A stretch of DNA of 50,628 nucleotides from JBJFCE01 sp964437825 (lineage in GTDB: Bacteria; Bacillota; Clostridia; Lachnospirales; Lachnospiraceae), in the NCBI GenBank assembly GCA_964437825.1, contig CAYTIH010000012.1:1-50628 (forward strand), given 5' to 3'. This document shows, piece by piece, positions 1 through 8,974 of the stretch; the stretch's first letter is position 1; every line of letters begins with the position of its first letter. Position numbers and translations under genes: made by a program. Below the pieces are notes generated by a model that made no database searches, was not told the DNA's origin, and saw nothing but the letters and a program-made list of their open reading frames with translations.

Positions 1-569
1 TTCCCTTTATATTTTCTGGACGGAACAATATAATCCCTTGCTCATTCTGGAGAAGAAGCACATAAGATAGGGGTCTGTATCTCCAAAAATCCCATTTCCG
101 TCATTTTCTGTCTCAGATAAGCAATCATCCGGGAACGGAAAATGATATTGCTTTTTACTTTTTCATTTCTCAGATCCAGATAACGGTATTTTAACCGGAT
201 GTCTTCTCTGGTTTCCTTCGAAGTCATAATCTCAAAAGGAAGCTGCTTATATACCTTTCCAAGCACTTCGATCCGCTTTGCTTCAAGCTCAATGGTGCCG
301 GTCGGAATTTTCGGGTTATAGGTTTCCTCATCACGCTTCTCCACGGGACCCTCAACAGAGAGACAATTTTCCTTTGTAATGCCCTTTAACAGGTCGGCCC
401 GGCGGATTACGATCTGAAGCATGCCGTACATATCCCGAAGATCAATAAAGGATACTCCGCCGTGATCACGGATATTTTCAACCCAGCCTGCCACCTTCAG
501 AGTCTTTCCGATGTCCTGTTCGCTTACTTCTTTGATTGTTTTTGTTCTGTAGATGTTTTCGGTAACCAT
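1..569 (-). CDS. aspS: Aspartyl-tRNA synthetase, N-terminal part, interrupted by in-frame TGA; runs off the window
   Basis: Class II synthetase that charges tRNA-Asp. The visible part starts at the ATG at 569, chosen because AAGGAG lies just upstream, and contains the OB-fold anticodon-binding domain (motif 'VAGWVENIRDHGG') and the start of the catalytic core ('YRYLDLRN', 'FLEIQTPIL'). The reading frame hits TGA at 42-44, right after 'CASSPE'. The same frame then continues as 'ARDYIVPSR', exactly what follows a conserved Gly in this family, so one base (GGA to TGA) breaks the gene. It could be a true nonsense mutation or a sequence error. UGA is used as an ordinary stop by other genes here (hslO, malY), so recoding is unlikely. 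An intact T-box precedes the gene. Confidence 0.88.
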
Positions 570-678
570 TCTTTTCTCCTTTTTCCTTCCGGGACTTTTT
601 GGCGTGTCGGTCTCGTGTTTCAAAGCCTCAGCGTTTCTGCGCGTCCGCTGCGCAGACATTTTTTCTCACTTTCACACA

Positions 679-715
679 CAAAAAAGGCCCGGAATACATT
701 TTGCTGTATTCCGGG
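679..715 (-). terminator. T-box attenuator terminator before aspS
   Basis: An 11-bp perfect stem (688-698 with 705-715) with a 6-nt loop is followed on the minus strand by a U-run. The antiterminator would form between the T-box sequence and the 5' side of this stem. Confidence 0.9.
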
Positions 716-945
716 ACGGATATTTTTTCCGCGGTACCACCCGTTTTGAAGCTCGGAACTGCTGCCCGCTTACACGGCATCCGAACTCCCACTCTAAGCA
801 CGTAACGTGTGCCTGCGTCCTGCCCTAGCGGGTTACGGTTCAGACAGGCTGCTCCGGAGCGTTCCCTTCGTTACTTCCCACAAACAGCGCTCTCAGTCGG
901 TGACGCCGTATTCCTGTCGTGTTTCATAGCAAGAGTCTCTTTCAA
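688..945 (-). promoter_or_regulatory. T-box riboswitch leader of aspS
   Basis: The complement of 729-742 reads GGGTGGTACCGCGG, the classic T-box sequence that pairs with the NCCA end of uncharged tRNA. It is followed at once by an intrinsic terminator (679-715), and about 200 nt of strongly base-paired leader precede it, including a GACAGG/CCTGTC pairing. Uncharged tRNA-Asp should stabilise the antiterminator and let transcription reach aspS. I could not place the specifier codon with confidence, and the 5' boundary is approximate. Between 946 and 1135 I see no gene or clear signal. Confidence 0.9.
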
Positions 946-1135
946 TGCATTTCAAGCTTCATCCTTCTCATGAATATTCTTATATAAATTGTATACATGC
1001 ATCCAGATGAATGAACTTGGTTAGATGTTACCACTATCATTTTCCGATTGCAAGATTTTTTTGCCGAAATTTGAAATTTTTGTAATGGAACGATTGATAT
1101 CCTAATGTTTACCGCCTTGAGTTTCCGCGAAAATA

Positions 1136-1163
1136 TTGACAAAGAACCCGAATTCTGTATAAT
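1136..1163 (+). promoter_or_regulatory. Promoter of the oligopeptidase gene
   Basis: TTGACA (1136-1141), 16-bp spacer, TATAAT (1158-1163): a near-consensus housekeeping promoter. The predicted transcript has a leader of roughly 165 nt before the start at 1337. Confidence 0.75.
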
Positions 1164-1178
1164 TAATTTCGGACAGAG

Positions 1179-1213
1179 GCGTTTCTACAGCATTGACTTT
1201 AGAGACGCTTTTT
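1179..1213 (+). terminator. Terminator-like hairpin at the 5' end of the oligopeptidase leader
   Basis: GCGTTTCT (1179-1186) pairs with AGAGACGC (1201-1208), 8 bp with one G-U, and is followed by TTTTTATT. It sits only about 10 nt after the likely transcription start, so it may be a leader hairpin or attenuator. No known riboswitch motif was recognised. Confidence 0.4.
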
Positions 1214-1239
1214 ATTGTAAAAGCAGGCGGAGACATAGT

Positions 1240-1323
1240 GTGCAGGAGCGTCACAAATAGCCCTGATGGCAGACGGGAAACAGCTTTCGCGGATTTCCCG
1301 CCGCCCCGTTGCTGACGCTCCGG
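1240..1323 (+). repeat. 84-nt palindromic leader element, copy 1
   Basis: Nearly identical (82 of 84 bases) to the complement of 12191-12274. Its arms GGAGCGTCA (1245-1253) and TGACGCTCC (1313-1321) form a 9-bp perfect inverted repeat, and an inner GGGAAA/TTTCCC hairpin lies between them. It ends 13 nt before the ATG at 1337, so it forms the 3' end of the 5' leader and leads straight into the ribosome-binding region. The copy upstream of the VWA gene has the same orientation relative to its gene. Confidence 0.8.
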
Positions 1324-1336
1324 AATGGGGATTTTT

Positions 1337-3010
1337 ATGAATTTTAGCGACATGCCCTATGAACGGGTTACTTATGAAGCTGTGGAAGCACGCTATCAAA
1401 AGCTTCTGGAAAATTTTCGCAAGGCTCCTGACGGCGAAGCCTGTCTGGATATTCTGAAACAGCGCTATCGGCTTTTGGCCGATATGACGCCCATGGAGCT
1501 TTGCTGCGTAAGACATGACATGGATGTCAATAACGCTTTCTATGCGGCGGAACAGGATTACTATGACAAAATCGGTCCAAGGATTTCCGATTTGTCCCAT
1601 CAGTTTGACAGGCTGCTTCTCAGTTCCCCACACCGTCCTTTTCTGGAAGGCGTTCTGGGACATCAGGCCTTCTTAATGATGGAAGCGGCGCAGCAGGGCT
1701 TCGACAGCCGGCTCATCCCTCTTTCACAGGAGGAAAACAGTCTTCTTTACCAGTATAATCAGTTGGTATCCAATGCTACCGTTCTATGGAACGGGAAGCA
1801 AATCAAACGTTCTTTGCTAGTGCCTGAAACCGCAGCTTCAGACCGTGAAATCAGGAAGCAGGCCGCTCTGGCTCTTTCCGATTCCTGGGAAGCGCAGCGG
1901 GAAGATCTGGAAACGATTTATGACCGCCTGGTACATAACAGGCATGGGCAGGCGCAAATGCTGGGTTTTTCCGATTACGTGGAATTAAGCTACCTGCGCA
2001 TGAACCGCATCGGCTATACCCCCGATGATGTATGCCGTTTTCGGGAACAGGTAAAGCATACTCTTGTTCCGTTTCTGGAAAGGCTGGAAGATCGCCGCCG
2101 AAAACGCCTGAAGCTGGACCACCTGTATCACTATGACAATTCGATTTTCTTTATAAACGGAAATCCTATGCCCATCGGCAATACAAAAGCTTGTCTGGAC
2201 GCCACACGCGAAATGTATACCCGTCTGTCTCCGGAAACCGCCGAATTCATCTCCTTTTTGCTGGATCACGGTCTCTATGATGTGGAAATCCGCGACGGCA
2301 AGCGGGACGGCGGATATATGACCTCTTTTGAAAAGTACCGGACTCCGTTTATTTTTGCAAACTTTGACGGAACGCGCGAAAATGCTTATATCATGTGTCA
2401 TGAGGGCGGTCATGCCTTTCAATACTACCTCAAACGGAACGAAGAAATCCGTGAAAAATGCTGGTATTCTTCAGAGACAGCAGAAACCCACGCCATGTCC
2501 ATGGAATTTTTTACCTGGCCTTATATGGAGCTGTTTTTCGGCGACAGAGCACAGGACTATCGTACGCTTCACCTGGAAGATGCCCTGCGCCTGATTGCCC
2601 GTGAATGCCAACAGGATGAATTTCAGCAGCTTATTTATAAACATCCGGATATGAGTCCGGCCAAGCGAAACGAGCTATGGTCTCAGCTGGAAAAAGCCTA
2701 TTTCCCGGGAAGGGATTTCACCGGCAGCCAAAATCTGCAAAACGGCTGCGGATGGCAGCGGATTCCCCATATGTTCCAATGGCCCTTTTATGCCATAGAC
2801 TATGCCCTCGCGCAGATCTGTGCGCTGGAATATCTGCATTGGATGAACCTTGACCGCAATGCTGCCTGGCAGAGTTATCTGACCTTCTGTATCCAAACGG
2901 GTACGGAGAGCTTTCCGCAGCTGGTACGTCATGCCGGTCTGGATGATCCCTTTACGGAGGGAACACTTCAAAAGCTGGTAGAATGGCTGCAATCGCAGTT
3001 TCTAACATAA
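1337..3010 (+). CDS. M3 family oligoendopeptidase (PepF/thimet type)
   Basis: Zinc metallopeptidase of the M3 family that cleaves short peptides in the cytoplasm. The catalytic motif HEGGH lies near residue 355 ('IMCHEGGHAFQYYL'), followed by the third zinc ligand region 'ETAETHAMSME'. Length is about 557 residues, usual for the family, with no signal peptide. I prefer the start at 1337 over the in-frame ATG at 1325, because the latter overlaps the ribosome site and two other genes with the same leader start at the equivalent position. The gene is 82 bp upstream of the oligopeptide ABC transporter on the same strand, which suggests that imported peptides are its substrate. Only one promoter is obvious, in front of this gene. 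Confidence 0.9.
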   Translation: MNFSDMPYERVTYEAVEARYQKLLENFRKAPDGEACLDILKQRYRLLADMTPMELCCVRHDMDVNNAFYAAEQDYYDKIGPRISDLSHQFDRLLLSSPHRPFLEGVLGHQAFLMMEAAQQGFDSRLIPLSQEENSLLYQYNQLVSNATVLWNGKQIKRSLLVPETAASDREIRKQAALALSDSWEAQREDLETIYDRLVHNRHGQAQMLGFSDYVELSYLRMNRIGYTPDDVCRFREQVKHTLVPFLERLEDRRRKRLKLDHLYHYDNSIFFINGNPMPIGNTKACLDATREMYTRLSPETAEFISFLLDHGLYDVEIRDGKRDGGYMTSFEKYRTPFIFANFDGTRENAYIMCHEGGHAFQYYLKRNEEIREKCWYSSETAETHAMSMEFFTWPYMELFFGDRAQDYRTLHLEDALRLIARECQQDEFQQLIYKHPDMSPAKRNELWSQLEKAYFPGRDFTGSQNLQNGCGWQRIPHMFQWPFYAIDYALAQICALEYLHWMNLDRNAAWQSYLTFCIQTGTESFPQLVRHAGLDDPFTEGTLQKLVEWLQSQFLT

Positions 3011-3092
3011 ATTATGCCTCAAAGGGGCCGGACTTCCTGAAAAGGATCAATCGCTAAGAAACCACACACTTTCAATACGAGGAGGATTCATT

Positions 3093-5426
3093 ATGAAAAA
3101 GAAAACGAAATTCAAAACCTGCCTGTCCATGCTGTCCGTCGGCGCTCTCTTATTGTCTGCCTGCGGCAACAGCGGTGACAGCACCTCTCCCGACGGCTCA
3201 GGGAACAGCGTCTCAACTGACGGCGCCACTTACACCTATACCTACGCCTCTCCTGACACTCCGGTTACCTGGAATGTTCATGAGACCGAAGTCGTTGAAG
3301 ATATCACAAGCTATACCGAGATTCCTCTCTGGCAGCTTGTATTAAACGATACCGCGGACGGATACGAATGGGTCTGTGAAATGGCGGCAGAGGAACCTCA
3401 GGACGTCACTGCAGAATATGCAGGTGATGAAAAATGGGGAATTCCTGCAGACGCCACAGAGGGCTATGCATGGCGTGTAACCCTGAATCCGGATGCAAAA
3501 TGGGAGGATGGCACCCCGATCAATGCGGACAGCTACATCTATTCCATGCAGCAGCTTCTGAATCCGGAAATGAACAATTATGCGGCATCCGACTACTATA
3601 CCACGCTTCCGATCTATCATGCGGAAAACTATTATAAATCCGGCGAGGGCGTTATCAAAAAGCTTGTAACGGACATGGATACCTACGAAACGGCCGACTA
3701 TGGAGACGCGCCGCTTTATATCAGCTTTACTCAGGCAACAAGCGCATTCTGGGGCTACTCCGGCGCGGATTACTATTACGGCTATGAAGAATATTATGTA
3801 AACGAAGCAGGGGAAGACCTGATGGAGAAATACGGAAACGAGGATTATGTATCCGTCACGGATGAGGTCATTACCGACATTAACTATATGCTGATGAATT
3901 TCTGGGGCGAGACAGAAGTAAATCCGGACAACTATCTTTCCATGGCCTTTTACGAAGAAGAACTGCCGCCCGTTACCTTTGATGACGTCGGCTTCTTCAA
4001 AACAGGGGATTATGAGCTGACCGTCATTCTGTATAACCCTTTGACCCCTTACTTTTTTAAATATAACAGCAGTTGTTTCGCTCTGGTTAACGAGGAATTA
4101 TATGAAGCCGGCAAGATCGCAACCGGAGATATGATCAAGACCAATTACGGAACCTCCGTAGATACCTACATGTCCTACGGACCTTATAAACTTGTCAGCT
4201 ACCAGTCCGATAAGGAATGGCGTGCTACGGTAAATGAGAATTGGTACGGATGGACTGACGGAAAGCATGACGGTTTATATCAAACAACGGACATTGTCTG
4301 CACTGTCGTAGAAGATACAACCACTCAGGAGCTGCTTTTCCTGCAGGGTAAGCTTGACAGTCTGAGTCTGAATGCCGAAACTATGGAAAGATATCAGGGA
4401 AGCGATTACCTTACCTATTATTCCGGAACCTATCTTTACTACCTCAACATCAATAATGACGAAGCGTCTTTGTCAGCCCGTGAAGAAAGCGGCATTAACA
4501 AAACGATTTTGACCTACGAAGATTTCCGCAAGGGTATCTCCCTTTCCATGAACCGTTCGGAATATCTGGCAATGCAGGGCTACGGAAAAGCCTTATATGG
4601 TTATATCAGCGATTATTATGTCAGTGATGTCGATACAGCAGCACGCTACCGTGACTGCGAACCCGCCCAGGAAGTTCTGAAAACCTTCTACGGTGTATCG
4701 GACATAGATGAAATTACCGGTTATGATCTGGAAGCTGCGAAATCCTATCTGGTATCCGGTTATGAGCAGGCGCTTGCTGACGGCGTTGTAAGTGAAACAG
4801 ATAACTTTGTATTTGATTATCCTACCTGGGATAACGAAACACATTCGGTCAAAGAAGTCAATTTCATGCAAAACGCTTTGGATGCGGCAACGGAAGGTAC
4901 AGCTCTGGAAGGACGTATTACCGTAAATATGGTTGTCAGTGAAGATTATTATGCAACGCTCGACAGCGGTGAATATGACCTCTGTATGAACGCCTGGAAC
5001 GGTGCTGCCTCCGATCCTTACGCCCTGATGGAATATTTTGTAACCGACAATGCATCCCCGCAGCCTTACTTGGGTTTTGATCCTGAAACCGAAACACTGG
5101 ATATTGAAGTCAACGGAGCCATAGAAACCCGCACCTATTATGAATGGTATAACGTACTCAACAACGGCGAATACGCAATTGCTGAAACTGATGTAAGAAA
5201 TGAAATTCTGGCTGCCATGGAGCTCGGACTTTTGCAGAAATACCGCGACTGTCCTTTCTGGAGCACAAGCTCTTGCACCCTGCTCAGCATGAAGATCGCA
5301 TATCCGACCTACGAATCGGTATTTGAAGTAGGTCTCGGCGGTGTCCGCTGTATGACCTTTAACTATACGGATGCGGAGTGGGAAGCTTTCTGTGCGGAAA
5401 ATAACAATCAGTTAAATTATCAGTAA
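3093..5426 (+). CDS. Oligopeptide ABC transporter, substrate-binding lipoprotein (SBP family 5)
   Basis: Extracellular receptor of a peptide importer. A lipoprotein signal peptide ends in 'LLLSAC' (Cys near residue 24), so the protein should be lipid-anchored. The family 5 signature is visible around 'WRVTLNPDAKWEDGTPINA'. At 777 residues it is clearly longer than the usual 500-600, with extra acidic, Tyr-rich segments such as 'ADYYYGYEEYYVNEAGED'. GAGGAGG precedes the ATG by a good spacing. It is the first of six genes in the same direction (3093-10408). The substrate is inferred from the family and from the neighbouring peptidase, not read from the sequence. Confidence 0.92.
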   Translation: MKKKTKFKTCLSMLSVGALLLSACGNSGDSTSPDGSGNSVSTDGATYTYTYASPDTPVTWNVHETEVVEDITSYTEIPLWQLVLNDTADGYEWVCEMAAEEPQDVTAEYAGDEKWGIPADATEGYAWRVTLNPDAKWEDGTPINADSYIYSMQQLLNPEMNNYAASDYYTTLPIYHAENYYKSGEGVIKKLVTDMDTYETADYGDAPLYISFTQATSAFWGYSGADYYYGYEEYYVNEAGEDLMEKYGNEDYVSVTDEVITDINYMLMNFWGETEVNPDNYLSMAFYEEELPPVTFDDVGFFKTGDYELTVILYNPLTPYFFKYNSSCFALVNEELYEAGKIATGDMIKTNYGTSVDTYMSYGPYKLVSYQSDKEWRATVNENWYGWTDGKHDGLYQTTDIVCTVVEDTTTQELLFLQGKLDSLSLNAETMERYQGSDYLTYYSGTYLYYLNINNDEASLSAREESGINKTILTYEDFRKGISLSMNRSEYLAMQGYGKALYGYISDYYVSDVDTAARYRDCEPAQEVLKTFYGVSDIDEITGYDLEAAKSYLVSGYEQALADGVVSETDNFVFDYPTWDNETHSVKEVNFMQNALDAATEGTALEGRITVNMVVSEDYYATLDSGEYDLCMNAWNGAASDPYALMEYFVTDNASPQPYLGFDPETETLDIEVNGAIETRTYYEWYNVLNNGEYAIAETDVRNEILAAMELGLLQKYRDCPFWSTSSCTLLSMKIAYPTYESVFEVGLGGVRCMTFNYTDAEWEAFCAENNNQLNYQ

Positions 5427-5468
5427 ATACACTTTCCATTTCTGATCATTAAGAGAGGAACTGACGAC

Positions 5469-6443
5469 ATGCGAAATATGTGGAAATACATTTTAAAGCG
5501 TATCCTTTTGATGTTGTTTGTCTGCTTCATCATTATGACGATGTGCTTTGTCATGATCCGAATGCTTCCGGATCAGCTCCCCCGGGGCACCGGGGATTAT
5601 GCTTCAGCCGTTCTCGCCATGCGCAAAGCATGGGGATACGATGAACCGATCCTGACACAGTATCTGATTTTTTTGAAAAAAGTGTTTACCGAGTGGGACT
5701 GGGGTGTCTGTACGAAAGTCGGCACCTACCTAAATCCCGTTACCAATCATATTGCCCAGAAGCTTCCGCCGACCATTGCGATTAATCTGTGGTCCATATG
5801 CATCAGTATTCCTCTGGGACTTTTGTTCGGGATTTACGCCGCACTAAAGAAAAATAAATGGCAGGATCACATTATTTCCACAGTCATTATGTTCTTTATT
5901 TCCGTACCGGCTTATATCTATGCATTTGTTCTGCAATACTTTTTCGGATATAAGCTGGGATGGTTTCCCCTTGTAATGGCATCCGGCAATGATTATTTTT
6001 CTTCTGAAATGTTAAAATCCATGGTGCTGCCCATTCTGGCAATGTCGTTCGGTACCATTGCCAGCCTGATGCGCTCCGTCAGAGCAGAACTGACGGAAAC
6101 CCTGACCAGCGACTATATGCTGCTGGCGCGTACCAAGGGGCTTACCATACGTCAGGCAACTATGCGCCATGCCCTGCGCAATTCCATGGTTCCCATCATG
6201 CCCATGATTATCAGTGAGTTTGTTCTGGTGCTGTCCGGTTCTCTGGTCATTGAGAAGATTTTCGGTATTCCGGGAATCGGCAGCACCTATGTATCCTCCA
6301 TTCTGGAGCGGGATTACAACCTGTTTCTGGCTGTCAGTATGTTTTATACGGTAATCAGCCTGGTCGCTACGCTGGTGATTGATTTAAGCTATGGTCTTGT
6401 AGATCCCCGGATTCGTATAGGAGGTGGAAAAAATAATGAATAA
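5469..6443 (+). CDS. Oligopeptide ABC transporter permease, DppB/OppB type
   Basis: Inner-membrane permease with an N-terminal helix ('YILKRILLMLFVCFIIMT'), a periplasmic-type loop and a BPD_transp_1 domain of about five further helices. The ATPase-docking loop is seen at 'LLARTKGLTIRQATMRHALR'. At 324 residues it has normal family length. AGAGAGG precedes the start. Its 3' end overlaps the next gene by 8 nt, so translation is probably coupled and the two permeases are likely made in equal amounts. Confidence 0.93.
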   Translation: MRNMWKYILKRILLMLFVCFIIMTMCFVMIRMLPDQLPRGTGDYASAVLAMRKAWGYDEPILTQYLIFLKKVFTEWDWGVCTKVGTYLNPVTNHIAQKLPPTIAINLWSICISIPLGLLFGIYAALKKNKWQDHIISTVIMFFISVPAYIYAFVLQYFFGYKLGWFPLVMASGNDYFSSEMLKSMVLPILAMSFGTIASLMRSVRAELTETLTSDYMLLARTKGLTIRQATMRHALRNSMVPIMPMIISEFVLVLSGSLVIEKIFGIPGIGSTYVSSILERDYNLFLAVSMFYTVISLVATLVIDLSYGLVDPRIRIGGGKNNE

Positions 6444-7902
6444 TCAGACTTTTCCGGACATCCCCGCAGAAAAATTCGAATTTGTACAGCGAGAGGAAGA
6501 AATTCATGACGCCCGCTTTGAAACAAAGCCGATCGGATACTTCCGCGATGCCTGGAACCGCTTTCAGAAAAACAAAAGCTCGGTTGTTGCGGCCGTTATC
6601 ATCATTCTTTTAGTCATCTTTGCCGTCTTTACGCCGATTCTGGCCACCTATAACATGTCCTTTACGGACTCTTATTATACGTATACTCTGCCAAAAAGTA
6701 AATTTTTCAGCCGTTTTGGTATTTGGGACGGATACACTAAGCGTACCTTAAATCAGCAGAACTATGATTATTATGACGGTATGGGCGCAATCGTTTCCGT
6801 AAGTTCCTCCTATGAGAAAACGGAGAACGGAAGAACCAATACCTATTACGATGTGACGCTGGATACTTATCTTTCGGTCGGCTATGTTTATATGAACCTT
6901 TCCGTATCCGAATACGAAGCAGCGCTTGCATATCAGGAGAAAACCGGAAAACAGCTGTTCTATCCGATGATTGATACCGGCAAGGTACAGCTGGAGCGAA
7001 ATGAAACGAATGCAAATTTCTGGTATGAGCACAACCAAAAAGGAATTGCACAAAGAGATGCGGACGGCGGCTATGTCCCCATCTATAAAACCGACGAAAA
7101 CAGCCCCGACGGTCTGGCTTACTATAGCTCGAAAATGAACGGGAACCAATATCAGGTACGTGTCTATTATTATGACTGGTTTACCTATAAAAACGGACAG
7201 GAGCCGGCATTCCTGTTTGGTACCGATTCCATGGGACACGATATTCTGACCCGTCTGGCATCGGGCGCCCGCTTCTCTCTCCTTCTCAGCTTTGTCGTTT
7301 CCATCCTGAACTTTGTAATCGGACTGATTTACGGAGCAATCGAGGGTTATTACGGCGGCAAACTGGATATGATCATGGAGCGTATTGCCGATGTTCTTTA
7401 TTCGGTTCCCTATATGGTGCTGTTCTCCCTGCTGCAGCTGCGCTGGGGCAAGAATATCGGCGTTGTGGGCGCACTCCTTCTTGCATTTGTGCTGACCGGA
7501 TGGATCGGCGTTGCCAGTACGGTCCGCACACAGTTCTATCGCTATAAAGGTCAGGAATATATACTTGCCGCGCGGACTCTGGGGGCAAAGGACCTGCGTC
7601 TGATTACAAGACATATTCTTCCGAATGCTCTCGGCACCATTGTTACCTCCTGTGTCCTGATGGTTCCGGGCGTTATATTTACAGAATCCTCCCTGTCCTA
7701 TCTGGGCGTTCTGAATCTGGATTCCTCAACCCTGACCAGTGTAGGAACCATGCTCTCAAACGGACAGACGGCACTATCAACCTATCCACACGCCATTTTC
7801 TTTCCGGCACTGTTCATCTCACTGATGATGATTTCCTTTAACCTGTTCGGAAATGGTCTGAGGGACGCCTTAAATCCTTCTTTGAGGGGCGCAGAAGAAT
7901 AG
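6436..7902 (+). CDS. Oligopeptide ABC transporter permease, DppC/OppC type with large extracellular insertion
   Basis: Second permease subunit. The start at 6436 is chosen because AGGAGGTG lies 8 nt upstream; it overlaps the previous stop. A cytoplasmic N-terminus is followed by a first helix ('SSVVAAVIIILLVIFAVF'), then about 185 residues of Tyr-rich soluble sequence, and only then the usual 'GTDSMGHDILTRL' that opens the permease domain near residue 261. The docking loop is 'LAARTLGAKDLRLITRHILP'. Typical DppC proteins are near 300 residues; this one is 488. The insertion should lie outside the membrane, facing the oversized binding protein, so the two enlargements may interact. That is inference. 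Confidence 0.92.
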   Translation: MNNQTFPDIPAEKFEFVQREEEIHDARFETKPIGYFRDAWNRFQKNKSSVVAAVIIILLVIFAVFTPILATYNMSFTDSYYTYTLPKSKFFSRFGIWDGYTKRTLNQQNYDYYDGMGAIVSVSSSYEKTENGRTNTYYDVTLDTYLSVGYVYMNLSVSEYEAALAYQEKTGKQLFYPMIDTGKVQLERNETNANFWYEHNQKGIAQRDADGGYVPIYKTDENSPDGLAYYSSKMNGNQYQVRVYYYDWFTYKNGQEPAFLFGTDSMGHDILTRLASGARFSLLLSFVVSILNFVIGLIYGAIEGYYGGKLDMIMERIADVLYSVPYMVLFSLLQLRWGKNIGVVGALLLAFVLTGWIGVASTVRTQFYRYKGQEYILAARTLGAKDLRLITRHILPNALGTIVTSCVLMVPGVIFTESSLSYLGVLNLDSSTLTSVGTMLSNGQTALSTYPHAIFFPALFISLMMISFNLFGNGLRDALNPSLRGAEE

Positions 7903-7918
7903 AAAAAGGAAAGATATT

Positions 7919-8974
7919 ATGGAAAACAAAGAAAAAATCTTACAGGTAAATAATTTGACGATTTCTTTCCGCACCAATGCCGGATACGTGCGTGCCGTAC
8001 GCGATATCAGCTTTGATCTGTATAAAGGCGAAACATTGGCAATTGTAGGTGAATCAGGCTCCGGAAAATCAGTGACCGCCAGATCCCTGATGGGGATCTT
8101 AAGCCCCAATGCAATTGTGGATGGCGGCTCCATCCTTTACGAGGACGTTGATCTTCTGACATTAAAGGAGGACCAATTCCACAAATACCGCGGAAATAAA
8201 CTGGGCATGGTCTTTCAGGATCCGTTGTCCTGCCTGAATCCGATTATGAAAATCGGAAAACAGCTGACAGAATCCATGCTTTTAAATGAAAAAATCTCCC
8301 GCGCGGAGGCAAAGGACCGTGCATTAAAGCTGTTAGCCGGTGTCGGAATCTCCGACCCGGAGCACAGATACAACCAGTATTCCTTCGAATTATCCGGCGG
8401 TATGCGTCAAAGGGTGGTCATTGCCATTGCCCTTTCCGCCAATCCGGAAATTTTGATCTGTGACGAGCCCACTACCGCTCTGGATGTTACGATTCAGGCA
8501 CAGATTCTGGAACTGATCAATGCTATCAAAAAGCAGCGGCAGCTTTCAGTCATATTCATTACGCATGATATGGGCGTAGTCGCAAATATGGCGGACCGCA
8601 TTGCGGTCATGTACGCCGGAAAAATTGTAGAGTACGGAACGGTGGACGAAATCTTCTATCACCCCGCGCACCCTTATACATGGGCACTTTTATCTTCCAT
8701 ACCGGATCTTGATACTCATGAAACACTGGAGGCTATCCCGGGTACGCCCCCGAATATGCTGTTTCCTCCGAAAGGAGATGCCTTTGCCGCGCGTAATAAG
8801 TATGCAATGGCAATCGATTTTGAGCAGCAGCCGCCGCTCTTTCAGATCTCGGATACCCATTATGCAGCCACCTGGCTTTTGCATCCGAATGCCCCAAAGG
8901 TGCAGCCGCCCGAGATTCTGACGCAGCGTATCCGCAGGATGAAGAAGATGGAGGGAAACAATCATGCCGACTGA
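7919..8974 (+). CDS. Oligopeptide ABC transporter ATPase, DppD/OppD type
   Basis: Cytoplasmic ATPase with Walker A 'GESGSGKS', signature 'LSGGMRQR', Walker B 'LICDEPTTALD' and H-loop 'ITHDM'. The C-terminal oligo_HPY segment is recognisable ('GTPPNMLFPPKGDAFAARN'), but the two Cys usually found here (FAPRCPYAM-x-x-C type) are replaced ('FAARNKYAMAID'), so no metal or Fe-S site is expected. 351 residues. It overlaps the next ATPase gene by 11 nt. Together with its partner it should form the heterodimeric motor of the importer. Confidence 0.94.
   Translation: MENKEKILQVNNLTISFRTNAGYVRAVRDISFDLYKGETLAIVGESGSGKSVTARSLMGILSPNAIVDGGSILYEDVDLLTLKEDQFHKYRGNKLGMVFQDPLSCLNPIMKIGKQLTESMLLNEKISRAEAKDRALKLLAGVGISDPEHRYNQYSFELSGGMRQRVVIAIALSANPEILICDEPTTALDVTIQAQILELINAIKKQRQLSVIFITHDMGVVANMADRIAVMYAGKIVEYGTVDEIFYHPAHPYTWALLSSIPDLDTHETLEAIPGTPPNMLFPPKGDAFAARNKYAMAIDFEQQPPLFQISDTHYAATWLLHPNAPKVQPPEILTQRIRRMKKMEGNNHAD

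Noticed and set aside
42..44. UGA recoded as glycine in this genome
   Set aside because: Only one site fits. In the ABC-F remnant UGA falls at non-Gly positions, and several intact genes (hslO, malY, clpX) end in UGA.
1240..1323. Known riboswitch class
   Set aside because: None of the conserved cores I know (TPP, SAM, lysine, glycine, purine, cobalamin, c-di-GMP) is present, and the high identity between two unrelated genes is more like a mobile element.
6748..7614. 288-codon open frame opposite the OppC-type permease gene
   Set aside because: Antisense of a conserved permease gene, no family resemblance and no start signals.
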